Positions 32,727 through 41,979 of a DNA stretch of 64,000 nucleotides are shown here, one piece after another. The stretch covers positions 1 to 64,000 of the forward strand of contig NZ_NITZ01000005.1 in assembly GCF_002632615.1 (NCBI RefSeq), written 5' to 3'. The notes under the pieces are model-generated. The model saw only the letters and a program-made list of their open reading frames with translations. It searched no databases and was not told the DNA's origin. How positions within the stretch are numbered: position 1 is the stretch's first letter; each line of letters starts with the position of its first letter. Position numbers and translations under genes: made by a program. This DNA is from Xenorhabdus miraniensis. Lineage in GTDB: Bacteria > Pseudomonadota > Gammaproteobacteria > Enterobacterales > Enterobacteriaceae.

Positions 32727-32873
32727 TGGGATTGTCCTAATTTCGGAGCTAAAGAAATTGACAGGGATTTAGATGCCGCCCTCAATATTCGTGATAAAGG
32801 TATTCTGAAATTAAAGGCGGCTGTACAAGTCATTACTGTTTTCGGAGGCTTACGTAATTCTAGTCACGAATGA
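32727..32873 (+). pseudogene. TnpB (IS200/IS605-family OrfB) C-terminal relic
   Basis: The frame reads CPNFGAKEIDRDLDAALNIRDKG and ends in a VITVFGGLRNSS-type tail, the C-terminal zinc-ribbon and RuvC-III region of TnpB from IS605-type elements. The second cysteine of the usual C-x-x-C pair is replaced by Phe, and the rest of the gene is missing. The sequence to about 32930 resembles the right-end hairpin region of such elements. It shows past insertion of an IS here. Confidence 0.75.
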
Positions 32874-32933
32874 GTTTCAGCCCAAGAAACAAGAAGTATC
32901 GCCCGATAGGATAGTGAGAAGTCACTTATAAAT

Positions 32934-33347
32934 TTAATATTTCTTCAACACCAATAGTGGGAGATTTTCCTTTGTTGTTCTAATTTCAAGTTTATAATCC
33001 CCCTTACCTTTAGCTGAATCACCAGACATAACCTGCTTATTGCTAAACTGTTTACTACTGTCTGTAAAATAGATGTAACTGCCATGTTGAAACATGTAGT
33101 TCACAATATCAGAGGCCTTCTTTTTACTAAAAGTGATTTTGATATAATGACCAGCATCAAGAGCTTTCTGATTATCACACCACGGAGTCCACATACCACC
33201 GGTAGATGAATCCTTCCCAGGAGAAACAGTCACATGGTCAGGAATGATGGGAAATAATTTATTTGCTGATTCCTGATTAAATAACCTTACGTCATATTCA
33301 CAACCAAATCTATTATCAACATTAATAATATTACGAATATCTGACAT
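32934..33347 (-). CDS. Hypothetical protein
   Basis: A 137-residue protein without signal peptide or membrane helix. Sequence is polar with aromatic and glycine-rich turns (SPGKDSSTGGMWTPWCDNQ, MFQHGSYIYFTDSSKQ). No family recognised. It faces the TnpB relic. The ribosome binding site AAGGATGAATT precedes the ATG on the minus strand. Base composition is that of the AT-rich accessory DNA around it. Confidence 0.62.
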   Translation of the reverse strand: MSDIRNIINVDNRFGCEYDVRLFNQESANKLFPIIPDHVTVSPGKDSSTGGMWTPWCDNQKALDAGHYIKITFSKKKASDIVNYMFQHGSYIYFTDSSKQFSNKQVMSGDSAKGKGDYKLEIRTTKENLPLLVLKKY

Positions 33348-33491
33348 AATAATTCATCCTTATATGATTTAAAGAACTTTTTACTTTGATCACATATCGA
33401 AGGAACTATAATGTAATATACATACATTCGTCAATAGGATTTACCTGTATGGGGTTATCGGATAGCTCAGCGGAAAAGGTCGTTGAGCAGG

Positions 33492-33581
33492 GACTAATAA
33501 AATAATAAGAGAAGAATCAATAAAATTTGTCAGTCTGCTAATAAAACTTAGCATCTATCAAATTAAGCTATTTTATTAGTC
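33492..33581. repeat. MITE-like 90-bp element with 13-bp terminal inverted repeats
   Basis: GACTAATAAAATA (33492-33504) and TATTTTATTAGTC (33569-33581) are perfect inverted repeats enclosing about 64 bases, with CTAATAAAA again inside (33537 onward). It lies in a gene-free stretch (33348-33708). It could be a miniature transposable element or a structured RNA segment; no target duplication is obvious. Confidence 0.4.
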
Positions 33582-33645
33582 TCTTTGAACAAGAAATTCT
33601 AAGTTTTCATTTTTGGGCTGAAAAATGCACCTACCTTGAAAGCTG

Positions 33646-33693
33646 CAAGATAAGAATATTAGATGTCTTTTTCAGTCTAATATTCTTATCTTG
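33646..33693 (-). terminator. 18-bp perfect inverted repeat downstream of dauA
   Basis: CAAGATAAGAATATTAGA and TCTAATATTCTTATCTTG with a 12-base loop, 15 bases after the dauA stop codon. The stem is long but AT-rich and no T-run follows on either strand, so termination or mRNA 3'-end protection of dauA is likely but not certain. Confidence 0.5.
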
Positions 33694-33708
33694 GTATAGG
33701 CAATGAGG

Positions 33709-35397
33709 TTACTCTATTTCTTCCAACGCCTTGGCTAAAGTAGCATAAAAACTTAATTGCCCTTTGAGCGGCTCGATTTTGGCTCTTGCCAGCGTTTTCA
33801 AAGGCTGAAAGGAGATATCACATACAACGATATGTTTCTCTTTTCCCGTCTCCCGAACAAATCCCTGAAAAGCATGCAATCCACCCGCATCCAGCACCGG
33901 AACAGCATCCCACTGCATAATAATGGTTTGATAGTCAGCACCTTTTTCTTTCAACTCAGCAAAAATACGCTCTGCGGCAGCGAAAAACAGAGGGCCGTTA
34001 ATTCGTACAACCAGCAGACCTCTATCACTATTTGTTGAAGGAGAAATGCTGATTCGGGTCATATTGGCAATTTTGCGCATAAACAAGAGCGATGCCAGAA
34101 CAATACCGATCGTGATTGCTATCACCATATCAAACAGAACCGTCAGTGACAGACACAACAGCATGACGATGATATCGTCTTTAGGAGCACGGCGGATTAA
34201 ATCCACAACTTTATGGGCTTCACTCATATTCCACGCCACAATCAGCAAAATAGCTGACATCGCAGCAAGTGGGAGATAAGAGAGCATCGGTGCGAGAACC
34301 AGCAGCGTCAATAATACCAGCAGAGAGTGGACAACAGCAGCAATCGGTGAAGTTGCTCCTGCACGCACATTGGCGGCTGAACGGGCGATAGCGGCGGTTG
34401 CGGTAATTCCGCCAAAGAAAGGGGCGACAATATTGCCCATTCCCTGACCAATCAACTCACCATTGGAATGATGTTTTTTTCCGGTCATGCCATCCAGAAT
34501 AACGGCACACAACAAAGATTCAATTGCCCCTAACATGGCCATTGAAAATGCAGCGGGCAGCAGTGCTGATACTGTATTCCAACTAATATCGAAGGAATGG
34601 GTATCAGGCAAATTCCACGGCAGAATGAATTGGGGGAGAATAGGCGGAATACCTTGGCCTTGTGTGCCATCTTCCAGAATGTAGCTGAATGATGAGCCAA
34701 TCGTTTCTACATCGTGGCCTAGCAAGTGCATGATACCCATGACGCCAGTCCCTGCAATCAAAGCCGGTAAGTGACCCGGTAACTTTAATCCCAGTTTTGG
34801 CCAGAAAATCAATACCAACAGCGTGGTAAAACCGATAAGTGTATCGCTCAACTGTAATGAAGGGAACGCTTGGGAGAGAGCAATGAGTTTATCGATATAA
34901 TTTTCTGGTACATGCTCCAGTTTTAGGCCAAAGAAGTTTTGTACCTGCATGGTGGCGATAGTCATCGCAATACCAGAAGTAAACCCCAGCGTGACGGATA
35001 AGGGAATATATTCAATCAATCTCCCCAATCGTGCTAACCCCATGACAACCAGAATAATGCCTGACATAAGTGTGGCGATAAGTAGACCGCTTAAGCCAAA
35101 CTGTTGTGACACGGGGTAGAGGATCACCACAAACGCCGCCGTTGGCCCGGAAACGCTATAACGAGATCCTCCGGTGAGAGCAATAACAATCCCTGCAATA
35201 GCGGCTGTATATAGGCCATATTGCGGTGCAACACCACTGCCGATTGCCAAAGCCATTGCCAGAGGAATTGCAATAATTCCCACTGTGATCCCGGCAATTA
35301 TATCCTTGATAAAACGAGAGAAAGAGTAAGGTTCCTTCCAACAAGAGTCAATAAATGCACTAAATGGACGTATCCCCTTAATTTTACGAGTATTCAT
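33709..35397 (-). CDS. dauA: C4-dicarboxylate transporter DauA (SulP family)
   Basis: A 562-residue SulP permease closely resembling E. coli DauA (YchM) along its length. The N-terminal [28 protein letters not shown] region, the [22 protein letters not shown] stretch, and [17 protein letters not shown] (all partial quotes) are nearly the same. About 11-14 membrane segments are followed by a C-terminal STAS domain (from residue about 440, with [16 protein letters not shown]). In E. coli it takes up succinate and other dicarboxylates under acid and aerobic conditions. I place the start at 35397 (MNTRKIKG); the ATG at 35457 adds 20 hydrophobic residues that the E. coli protein lacks. Confidence 0.92.
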   Translation of the reverse strand: MNTRKIKGIRPFSAFIDSCWKEPYSFSRFIKDIIAGITVGIIAIPLAMALAIGSGVAPQYGLYTAAIAGIVIALTGGSRYSVSGPTAAFVVILYPVSQQFGLSGLLIATLMSGIILVVMGLARLGRLIEYIPLSVTLGFTSGIAMTIATMQVQNFFGLKLEHVPENYIDKLIALSQAFPSLQLSDTLIGFTTLLVLIFWPKLGLKLPGHLPALIAGTGVMGIMHLLGHDVETIGSSFSYILEDGTQGQGIPPILPQFILPWNLPDTHSFDISWNTVSALLPAAFSMAMLGAIESLLCAVILDGMTGKKHHSNGELIGQGMGNIVAPFFGGITATAAIARSAANVRAGATSPIAAVVHSLLVLLTLLVLAPMLSYLPLAAMSAILLIVAWNMSEAHKVVDLIRRAPKDDIIVMLLCLSLTVLFDMVIAITIGIVLASLLFMRKIANMTRISISPSTNSDRGLLVVRINGPLFFAAAERIFAELKEKGADYQTIIMQWDAVPVLDAGGLHAFQGFVRETGKEKHIVVCDISFQPLKTLARAKIEPLKGQLSFYATLAKALEEIE

Positions 35398-35787
35398 TGA
35401 AATAAAAACCAAAAATAAGACATCAAATGACGTGCTGAAAAAAAGAGAAGACAGCATATCGCTTTTATCAGCGCAGAAAGGTGTTATATGTCAAAAAGTT
35501 AACTAATAGATTAGCGCTCGTGAAATAAAAATCAAATAATTAAATTGGCTTTGTTAATGCCACGTAATCCCAAAGAGAAACTATATTCAATTTCGCATGC
35601 TTTTGGGAACTGCTTATCTCATCAAGATAAACAGTAAAAGCATTCCAAATTGTAGCACCAAACTTATCACTGCCCGTTTTAACAATGAGATTGAACCAGT
35701 ACCGAAAATGCGGATAAACCCGAAACAAAGCGCCAACTTTGTAGTGTGGTAATAACCACTTTGTTTGTCAGATTTTCTGGCTGCATA
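35398..35787. other. Gene-free stretch between dauA and ynbD
   Basis: No convincing gene is seen. A minus-strand fragment (about 35540-35728) reads like a decayed coding sequence but I cannot name its family. The dauA promoter should lie just upstream of its start on this stretch; no strong box is visible. Confidence 0.4.
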
Positions 35788-37131
35788 TTACATTCTCCGG
35801 TCACGATAACATTCTGTCCATTGAACAAGGGCATCCAAATGTGTTTGCCTGAAAGTAACATGGGGTCTGGCTTGGCGAAGCATATCAATGGCAGTGGAAA
35901 TATCGTATTCAGGATGCTGTTTCAGTAACCATGCCGCTACTACCATTGCACTACGGGACAGCCCAAGTGTGCAATGAATGAATACGCTCCCTTTTTGGTG
36001 CAAATTGTTCAGCGTACAAACGGCGGATTGTAGTGCTTCAGGTCCCAATGGCAATAAATCGATTTGGGGTTGGCAAATATAGTCTGTTGTATAGATATCA
36101 GGTTTCCTGTGCCATTCTGCCGTCATGTCCAACACACTGACTGTATTGGCTGATTTGGTGATTGACGGGTGTGGCAAACTACCAAGAATGATCCCTTCCA
36201 CGATTTGATTATAAGGCGCGCTTTTTCGCCTGAACCAAAGGTAAGATAACCAGACACCTAATTGGTAGGGAGCCATTACCCAGCGTGCAGACAGTGACAT
36301 TCGGCCATCGGCTTGTTTTTGAAACACTGAACTGCCCAATCCAGCATAGCCGAGAGCGACCATCAATAAGGATATAGCAGGCCATAACAAGATCCAGAAA
36401 GCGCCGCCTAATCCAAATGCCATCAGCGCAGACAATAAGCTACCTGCTGCATAATAGGCAAATAATTTTCTGGCATAGCTGTCTTGGCTTGGTTGCCAGT
36501 GCCAACGGTGTGTAATAGGGAGCAGGTAACTGATTATGACTCCCACGGCAAGACCGGTGATCACATCAATAAAATGATGCTGCCAGGTCGTGAGAACCGA
36601 TAATGCAATGAGAGCAGACCAGATATGCAGCAATCCACGCCAATAACCATGTAAGTGCGCGGCATAGCGCAACCAGAGTAACCATAGCAGGATAATATGT
36701 AATGAAGGTGCCTGATTATAGGGCAGGTCAAACAGCTCCAGTTGATCGAATAACCACCCAAAAACACCTTCGGTCGTGGGACGAGAAAATGAAAATTTCA
36801 GCGGAAATAGCAGAAACCCAACACAGGCAATCAGTGACGCTGTCACTAATCGCCAGCCGTGAATCCATTGCTCACGGCGGCAGGTACAGATAAACAGTGA
36901 TATTCCGTAAAATAAATCGATACTCCAGTAAGGAATAATCGTCCATGACCAGAAAGGAATGTAATGTTCCCAACTGAACACCATAACTTCTACATCGTCT
37001 CTTTGCGCGGTGAGTTGATTGATTTGCCCGTAGGTAATAAAAAAGAACGGTGCCAGAAGCAACAGCCAGATAGCGGCTGTCAGCCACAAACGCGGGCGAT
37101 TATTGTGAGGACGTTTTGTCGGGTGTTTCAT
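35788..37131 (-). CDS. ynbD: PAP2 / dual-specificity phosphatase fusion, YnbD-like
   Basis: A 447-residue protein with an N-terminal membrane PAP2-type part (about five to nine helices; lipid-phosphatase motifs are degenerate: KFSFSRP, APSLH, HHFIDV) and a C-terminal dual-specificity phosphatase domain with HCTLGLSRSA (H386, C387, R393), the HCx5R catalytic loop. This fusion is the E. coli YnbD architecture (about 430 residues). It is the last gene of a ynbA-ynbC-ynbD operon and may dephosphorylate a lipid or protein made by the partners. Substrate unknown. Confidence 0.9.
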   Translation of the reverse strand: MKHPTKRPHNNRPRLWLTAAIWLLLLAPFFFITYGQINQLTAQRDDVEVMVFSWEHYIPFWSWTIIPYWSIDLFYGISLFICTCRREQWIHGWRLVTASLIACVGFLLFPLKFSFSRPTTEGVFGWLFDQLELFDLPYNQAPSLHIILLWLLWLRYAAHLHGYWRGLLHIWSALIALSVLTTWQHHFIDVITGLAVGVIISYLLPITHRWHWQPSQDSYARKLFAYYAAGSLLSALMAFGLGGAFWILLWPAISLLMVALGYAGLGSSVFQKQADGRMSLSARWVMAPYQLGVWLSYLWFRRKSAPYNQIVEGIILGSLPHPSITKSANTVSVLDMTAEWHRKPDIYTTDYICQPQIDLLPLGPEALQSAVCTLNNLHQKGSVFIHCTLGLSRSAMVVAAWLLKQHPEYDISTAIDMLRQARPHVTFRQTHLDALVQWTECYRDRRM

Positions 37132-37141
37132 CCGTTTATTC

Positions 37142-38977
37142 TCAATATTGGATTTTTTTTGCGATCGATACAGTGAAAATGCCCCAGTTATCAGTTAATT
37201 GGTATTGCTTTTCAAAACCAGCGGCTTCTACCAGTGCATCCATTTCTCCCTGAGTACGCCGACGCATAATCCATGGTTGGTTTTCACGATGGCTGGAAAG
37301 AACACGGGCGATCATTTCAAGTTGTGGATGCCAAGGTTGCCCGGTATATATCTGGTAGCCGTTTTCTGCGATGGCACTGGCAAGGCCACGTAAAGAATCT
37401 TTGATTAGCGCATTGTCGGGGAATAACTCATAAAGGCCGGAAACAATGCCCAATGTTGGCGTTGGGGTAATGGATGCAATGCTGTCAGCATTAAACGCAT
37501 CACCGATAACAAAACGAATTTTATCTGCAAGGTGGCGTTCTTCAATATACTCTTGTCCTTGAATAACATTGAGTTCGCTGTAATCCCTTAATAAAACGGA
37601 ATCAACTTTGCTGAAATCATTGATTGCATCAAGAACGTAACGCCCATGTCCGGCAGCTATATCAACAATATGAACAGGATGGTTTTGTTGATGTAAATAG
37701 CGAATGGCCTGACGGATTAATGTCTCCATATTGATTTTTCGTTGCCGTATGCCACGCCAGCCAACGTTGCCTCTGAGATATTGTTGATCCAGTGTTCTCC
37801 CGAAAATTCCCTGGCCTTGTGGTTGATTGCGATAGACATAATCCAGTGTGGAACCGGAATCAAAACCTGTTTCCAGACCGAGGCGAATGCCTTCCGACGT
37901 TCTGCCCAGGCGTGTATTCATTGCCTTACGCATCAGTTTATAACTGAGGTTCTTGGGGCAGAGAGGTGGTAATGGAAGTGATAATTCCCGAAACTCGTCT
38001 GCGGTATGACTCCAAATATCTTCATGGCTGTAATCATGTTGATAACGCGGGATCGCAAAAATGCGATCAATAAATGTACGTATTTTACTGAAAACCAAAT
38101 GGCGGTCTTTTTCGCCCAGTGTATCGTGGTAGAACCCTTCCATTACATGTTTTTCTTTAATTGGGGTGTTCAACCGCTGGTAAAATTGATGCTGTGGTTT
38201 ATGGTGTACAACATAATCGCTGCCAGAAATAAATAGTTGGGTTGGTAATGTAATGGCGCTGGCATCTTTCACTACACGTTCTGCGGTTTGATAAAGCTCT
38301 AATAGAATATTGACGGCGATTTCGCGGGTAATGAGAGGATCATTGTCATAAGAGGTGATGCGGGCTTCATCGTGGGTCAGGAATTTTGCTTTCACATAAG
38401 AACTGACGAAAAAAACGCCCCGCATTTTTTGCATTAGTTGCAATCCTTGCACCGCAAAGGGGACATACAGCTTGATATCAAACGTAGGTGCAGCGAGGAT
38501 CATTGCCCGAATTTTGGGAGCGTAGTCATGTACCCAAGCAGACACTAACACCGCGCCAACACTTTGACCAATCACCACAATATTTTCCATTTCAATATCG
38601 TACTTTGCGGTAATAAACCTCACGAATTCATCAACATCACGAATCGACGTACCCATCGATGGGCTATAACCTCGTGGCCCTTCTGTTTTTCCGTGTCCAC
38701 GGGCATCCCAGGCGAACATGGGTACATCGGGCAGATTGAGTTCATCAACGACATGCTGGATTCGCCCTGAATGTTCATGACCACGATGGAAAATAATGAT
38801 GGCTTTCCCGGCGTTAGCTGGTTCTTGCTGCGGCCAATAACGGTAAAACAGGGAAGCTGAATCTGATGTGGTGAAATAATGTTCTTCGGCAATACGTTGA
38901 GTTGCTGGTTGTGTATTCGATAAAAGCGTATTCGATAGAAGAGTATTTGATAAAAGTGCCTTCGATAACTGTGTCAT
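37142..38977 (-). CDS. ynbC: Alpha/beta hydrolase-methyltransferase fusion, YnbC-like
   Basis: A 611-residue protein. Residues about 30-325 are an alpha/beta hydrolase of the lysophospholipase type (HRGHEHSGR, WDARGHGKTEGPRGY, nucleophile GQSVG at 137-141); the C-terminal 210 residues are a SAM-dependent methyltransferase with VDIAAGHGRYVLD from 438. E. coli YnbC has the same arrangement (about 585 residues). An N-terminal LLSNT tandem repeat (residues 8-22) is extra and may be variable. Ten bases separate it from ynbA and from ynbD, so one transcript is likely. Function in phospholipid modification is inferred from the operon. Confidence 0.9.
   Translation of the reverse strand: MTQLSKALLSNTLLSNTLLSNTQPATQRIAEEHYFTTSDSASLFYRYWPQQEPANAGKAIIIFHRGHEHSGRIQHVVDELNLPDVPMFAWDARGHGKTEGPRGYSPSMGTSIRDVDEFVRFITAKYDIEMENIVVIGQSVGAVLVSAWVHDYAPKIRAMILAAPTFDIKLYVPFAVQGLQLMQKMRGVFFVSSYVKAKFLTHDEARITSYDNDPLITREIAVNILLELYQTAERVVKDASAITLPTQLFISGSDYVVHHKPQHQFYQRLNTPIKEKHVMEGFYHDTLGEKDRHLVFSKIRTFIDRIFAIPRYQHDYSHEDIWSHTADEFRELSLPLPPLCPKNLSYKLMRKAMNTRLGRTSEGIRLGLETGFDSGSTLDYVYRNQPQGQGIFGRTLDQQYLRGNVGWRGIRQRKINMETLIRQAIRYLHQQNHPVHIVDIAAGHGRYVLDAINDFSKVDSVLLRDYSELNVIQGQEYIEERHLADKIRFVIGDAFNADSIASITPTPTLGIVSGLYELFPDNALIKDSLRGLASAIAENGYQIYTGQPWHPQLEMIARVLSSHRENQPWIMRRRTQGEMDALVEAAGFEKQYQLTDNWGIFTVSIAKKIQY
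38912..38956 (-). repeat. 15-bp tandem repeat inside ynbC
   Basis: Three near-identical 15-bp units encode LLSNT three times (residues 8-22 of YnbC). Copy-number change would keep the frame. The repeat lies between the start codon and the hydrolase domain. Confidence 0.85.
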
Positions 38978-38986
38978 ATTAATTCC

Positions 38987-39610
38987 TTATTTAGATTGTG
39001 ACGTTTCATCCAGCCTGATTTCACGCAAGGCTTTAACAACACGCTGATAGCAAGTCATCAAGAGTAAAATGCCTATAAAAGGAAACAAATAGTGGCTCCA
39101 GCTCAAGGCAGAAGGGAAAATGGCAATAATCAATCCATAAGTACCGAAGACAAAAGCACGGTCGCTTTTTCCCATTGGGCCGTCATAGCGCCGTGATGCG
39201 CCAATAGTTTGAGCCAAAACGCCGATAAATTCCGTCAGGATAGCCAAGAATAAGATAACCAACACACTCGCACTGCTGACATTCGGTAAAAAGCAGAAGG
39301 GGAGATAGAGAGCGACATCGGAAATAACATCCCCAAGTTCATTATAAATAGCGCCTAAATAGGATATCTGGTGGTGCTCTCGTGCCAACATGCCATCAAT
39401 CGCATTGAGGGCCATGCGGATAAAGAGAAAAACAGGCAGTAGCCAATAGAGAGCGAAAGAAGGAAATAGGCTCAATAATGAACCAATAGCGATTGATAAA
39501 AACATCGCTCCCAATGTGACTTGATTAGCGGTAATACCATGTTTATGCAAAGAGATTACGATAGGACGTAAGAGGTTTTGAAAGCGAGGTTTCAGATTAT
39601 AGATAGTCAT
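38987..39610 (-). CDS. ynbA: CDP-alcohol phosphatidyltransferase, YnbA-like
   Basis: A 207-residue membrane enzyme with about five helices. The CDP-alcohol motif appears as NAIDGMLAREHHQISYLGAIYNELGD: compared with the canonical D-x2-DG-x2-AR-x8-G-x3-D-x3-D, the first Asp and the Asp after G-x3 are Asn. E. coli YnbA shows the same kind of substitution, so it is a family trait rather than damage. It heads the operon and would join an alcohol to CDP-diacylglycerol; the alcohol is unknown. The companion CDP-DAG synthase gene ynbB of E. coli is missing here. Confidence 0.9.
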   Translation of the reverse strand: MTIYNLKPRFQNLLRPIVISLHKHGITANQVTLGAMFLSIAIGSLLSLFPSFALYWLLPVFLFIRMALNAIDGMLAREHHQISYLGAIYNELGDVISDVALYLPFCFLPNVSSASVLVILFLAILTEFIGVLAQTIGASRRYDGPMGKSDRAFVFGTYGLIIAIFPSALSWSHYLFPFIGILLLMTCYQRVVKALREIRLDETSQSK

Positions 39611-39784
39611 CTTGCCCTAAGTTCCTTATAGGTCAAATTATCATCATTACTAATAAAATAAAAAATGTAAATCAGATAAAAGAAAAGTTGTTTGATAGAT
39701 CAATAAATTATTTATTGCTGAGAGATGATGATAAACTTTATGAGTTTTAATTAATTAGCCGATTAATGTTAAGGATACAACGCA

Positions 39785-40471
39785 TTGTCCAGAGCACAAC
39801 GTTTGTTATCTCTTATGGAGATGTTGCGTAGTTACCATTTTCCTGTACAGGGAAAAGTACTGGCACAAAAATTAGGCATTAGTTTAAGAACACTCTATCG
39901 GGATATTGCTACCTTACAGGCGCAAGGTGCAATCATCGAAGGTGAGGCTGGTATAGGCTATATTTTACGGCCGGGTTTTGTCCTGCCGCCATTGATGCTG
40001 ACGCAGAATGAAATAGAGGCTTTGGCATTGGGTGCAAGCTGGGTTGCTAAGCGTACAGATTCACAGTTAAAAACATCCGCAACCAGCGCAATCAACAAAA
40101 TTGCAGCAGTTATCCCGGCTGAGTTAAAGCAAATTTTGGAAACCAATTCATTATTAGTGGGGCCTGCTTCCACGAAAATTCAGCTTACCGTTGATATTCA
40201 GCAAGTACGGCAAGCAATCAGTGACAGACGTAAAATCACCTTTGCTTATCGGGATCTGAAAGGGAATCAATCCGAAAGGACGGTATGGCCATTTGCGTTG
40301 GGATATTTTGAAAATATCAGTATTGTCATTGGATGGTGTGAATTACGAAAAACATTTCGTCATTTCAGGTCGGATAGAATTAATCATTTAAAGGTTGAAA
40401 AATGGTGTTATCCCCGTTCAAGACAGTCATTACTTAAAGAATGGCGGGAAACACAAAAAATACCGAATTAG
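39785..40471 (+). CDS. YafY-type HTH/WYL transcriptional regulator
   Basis: A 228-residue regulator with an N-terminal HTH_11 domain (residues 5-55: QRLLSLMEMLRSYHFPV, LGISLRTLYRDIATLQAQGA in part) and a WYL domain at about 130-215 (FAYRDLKGNQSERTVWPFALGYFE, quoted partly). The start is TTG at 39785, with AAGGA ten bases upstream; starting there gives the N-terminus SRAQRLL typical of E. coli YafY. Divergent from the ynbACD operon (174 bp between), so it may regulate that operon. Ligand unknown. Confidence 0.87.
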   Translation: MSRAQRLLSLMEMLRSYHFPVQGKVLAQKLGISLRTLYRDIATLQAQGAIIEGEAGIGYILRPGFVLPPLMLTQNEIEALALGASWVAKRTDSQLKTSATSAINKIAAVIPAELKQILETNSLLVGPASTKIQLTVDIQQVRQAISDRRKITFAYRDLKGNQSERTVWPFALGYFENISIVIGWCELRKTFRHFRSDRINHLKVEKWCYPRSRQSLLKEWRETQKIPN

Positions 40472-40604
40472 TGACGCTATGTCAGTGAAAAAATGATCCC
40501 CATTGTGAGACATTACGAGTAGACAATAGCGGGTAGCCTATACTTTGCATCATGCGGGCTAGGAAAAAATTTAGACAAAATCACACCAGCGTATAAACTT
40601 AATG

Positions 40605-41510
40605 CTAGCATATTGGCGAATTGGGTATATAGGTAGTTAAAGTCGGTATAGTGAGTAATGTTTTCCATACACGCTGTTTAAAAACAATACCTTTAATCTC
40701 CAGTGGTAGATTAAATTGAGAGTGTGTTTTTTCAACAATATTAATGACCTCTGTAACCATATTCTCAAAATTTAAATCGTTACCAATAAATTTGGCATTA
40801 GAAAATTTATCTTGAAGATTGTTAAGAAGTTTGGTTGGGTTATCACCAAATGAGATAGCGCAAATCCCTTTCAATGAACGTGCGACTAGAATATTGCCTA
40901 ATGAACATTTAACAATAGCAAACTGAATTAAGACATCTTTACCACCTTTCCGATAGACACTTGGTGTCATACCTAATGAATCATCAGCTATAGCATAAAA
41001 CCTGCTACAAGAATTAAAACCGGAGTCATATATGGCATTTGTTATATTTTTATTTTCTTTAGTTAACTCACAATACATATTATCAATGCGAATGGCTGTG
41101 CTATATTGTTTAGGGGTTATGCCAATGATATTCTTAAAAATACGATGAAAAAAACAAGCACTTATTTTTACCTGTATTGATATTTCATTAAGTTTTATAT
41201 CTCCTTTTCTATCTTCTATAATCTTGCATGCTTTTATTACTAAACGTGAATTTTTTTCTGAAGTTGACTCGCCATTAGGATTACATCGTTTACATGCGCG
41301 ATAATTTTTATTTTCAGCAAGTTTGTAATTATCAAAAATCTCAATGTGATTAAGTTTAGGAGTTCTCGATGGACATGATGGGCGGCAATAAACTTTTGTC
41401 ATTATGTTGGCGTAAACGAAGAGATTATCAGCTTTGATATTTTTAGTTTTTATATCTAACCAACGGGGATCTGACTCAGTGAATAGAGTGCTGTTTTTGT
41501 TCAAGGACAT
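40605..41510 (-). CDS. Ada-like alkylation sensor with truncated methyltransferase domain
   Basis: A 301-residue homologue of Ada (E. coli 354). The N-domain zinc cysteines are present at C42, C46, C73 and C76, which correspond to Cys38, 42, 69 and 72 of Ada, and the AraC-type DNA-binding domain (about 85-185) is complete. The C-terminal O6-methylguanine methyltransferase domain stops shortly after KGIVFKQRVWKTLLTIP, so the PCHR active site (Cys321 of Ada) is absent. A +1/-1 frame change near 40620 would restore a few Ada-like residues (YTQFANML), suggesting frameshift plus deletion. The start at 41510 has AAGGAA upstream. It could act as a methyl-phosphotriester sensor and activator (AdaA type). 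It is divergent from the nitroso-type operon, 469 bp apart. Confidence 0.85.
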   Translation of the reverse strand: MSLNKNSTLFTESDPRWLDIKTKNIKADNLFVYANIMTKVYCRPSCPSRTPKLNHIEIFDNYKLAENKNYRACKRCNPNGESTSEKNSRLVIKACKIIEDRKGDIKLNEISIQVKISACFFHRIFKNIIGITPKQYSTAIRIDNMYCELTKENKNITNAIYDSGFNSCSRFYAIADDSLGMTPSVYRKGGKDVLIQFAIVKCSLGNILVARSLKGICAISFGDNPTKLLNNLQDKFSNAKFIGNDLNFENMVTEVINIVEKTHSQFNLPLEIKGIVFKQRVWKTLLTIPTLTTYIPNSPIC

Positions 41511-41979
41511 AATTAATTTCCTTAATGCTATAATAGAATACATTAGGGGCATCTATTGTTTATTAATCGATAAAGGTCACCTGGTGTAATAACAGTTAAT
41601 GTGCCAATGAAAATAATTATATAAACCGCTTGGTATTTTTAATCACTGATACAGTGATATTAGAAGTAATGTTAATTATCACTATTTCAGATGGAAATTT
41701 TTACAGGTGTTATGTTTTTCTTAACTATGCAGAATAAGCATAAAAAATAAGGCACAAGATTTTTAACTGACTATTTATCAACATGATTACTGTCATCTTT
41801 AATCTAAATCACCTGTTTTTTAACATCTTAAAGGTAAATACTATAGGCATTCTTCCTATTTCTTACTGTCAAATTCGATAATTTAAATTTTTTAAGAATT
41901 GAAAAGCAAAAAATGGGGTGTTTTCGGCGTTTTTTGGATGTAAAACAAAATTGTTATATTTATTTAGGGGAGATAACAA
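41511..41979. promoter_or_regulatory. Divergent control region between ada-like gene and the N-nitroso operon
   Basis: A 469-bp AT-rich gene-free stretch that must hold promoters for both directions. A TATATT (41955-41960) lies 20 bases before the hydrolase start, with TTGGAT 15 bases before it, a weak promoter at best. GGGGAG forms the ribosome binding site. I see no clear Ada box, but one may be degenerate. Confidence 0.5.

Noticed and set aside
33346..33490. Possible promoter or small RNA region
   Set aside because: No consensus boxes or stable hairpin could be identified beyond the listed repeats.
35540..35728. Open frame on the minus strand between ynbD and dauA
   Set aside because: It has no ribosome binding site and no family match; it may be a decayed fragment, but I cannot support a gene or name a family.
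38912..38956. CRISPR-like tandem repeat
   Set aside because: Units are 15 bp, contiguous and in-frame coding, without spacers; it is a coding tandem repeat. No CRISPR array was found anywhere in the window.
40472..40604. Missing C-terminus of the Ada homologue
   Set aside because: I looked for the PCHR active-site region in all frames downstream of the stop; only a few Ada-like residues follow in another frame, so the domain is really missing and not just frame-shifted.
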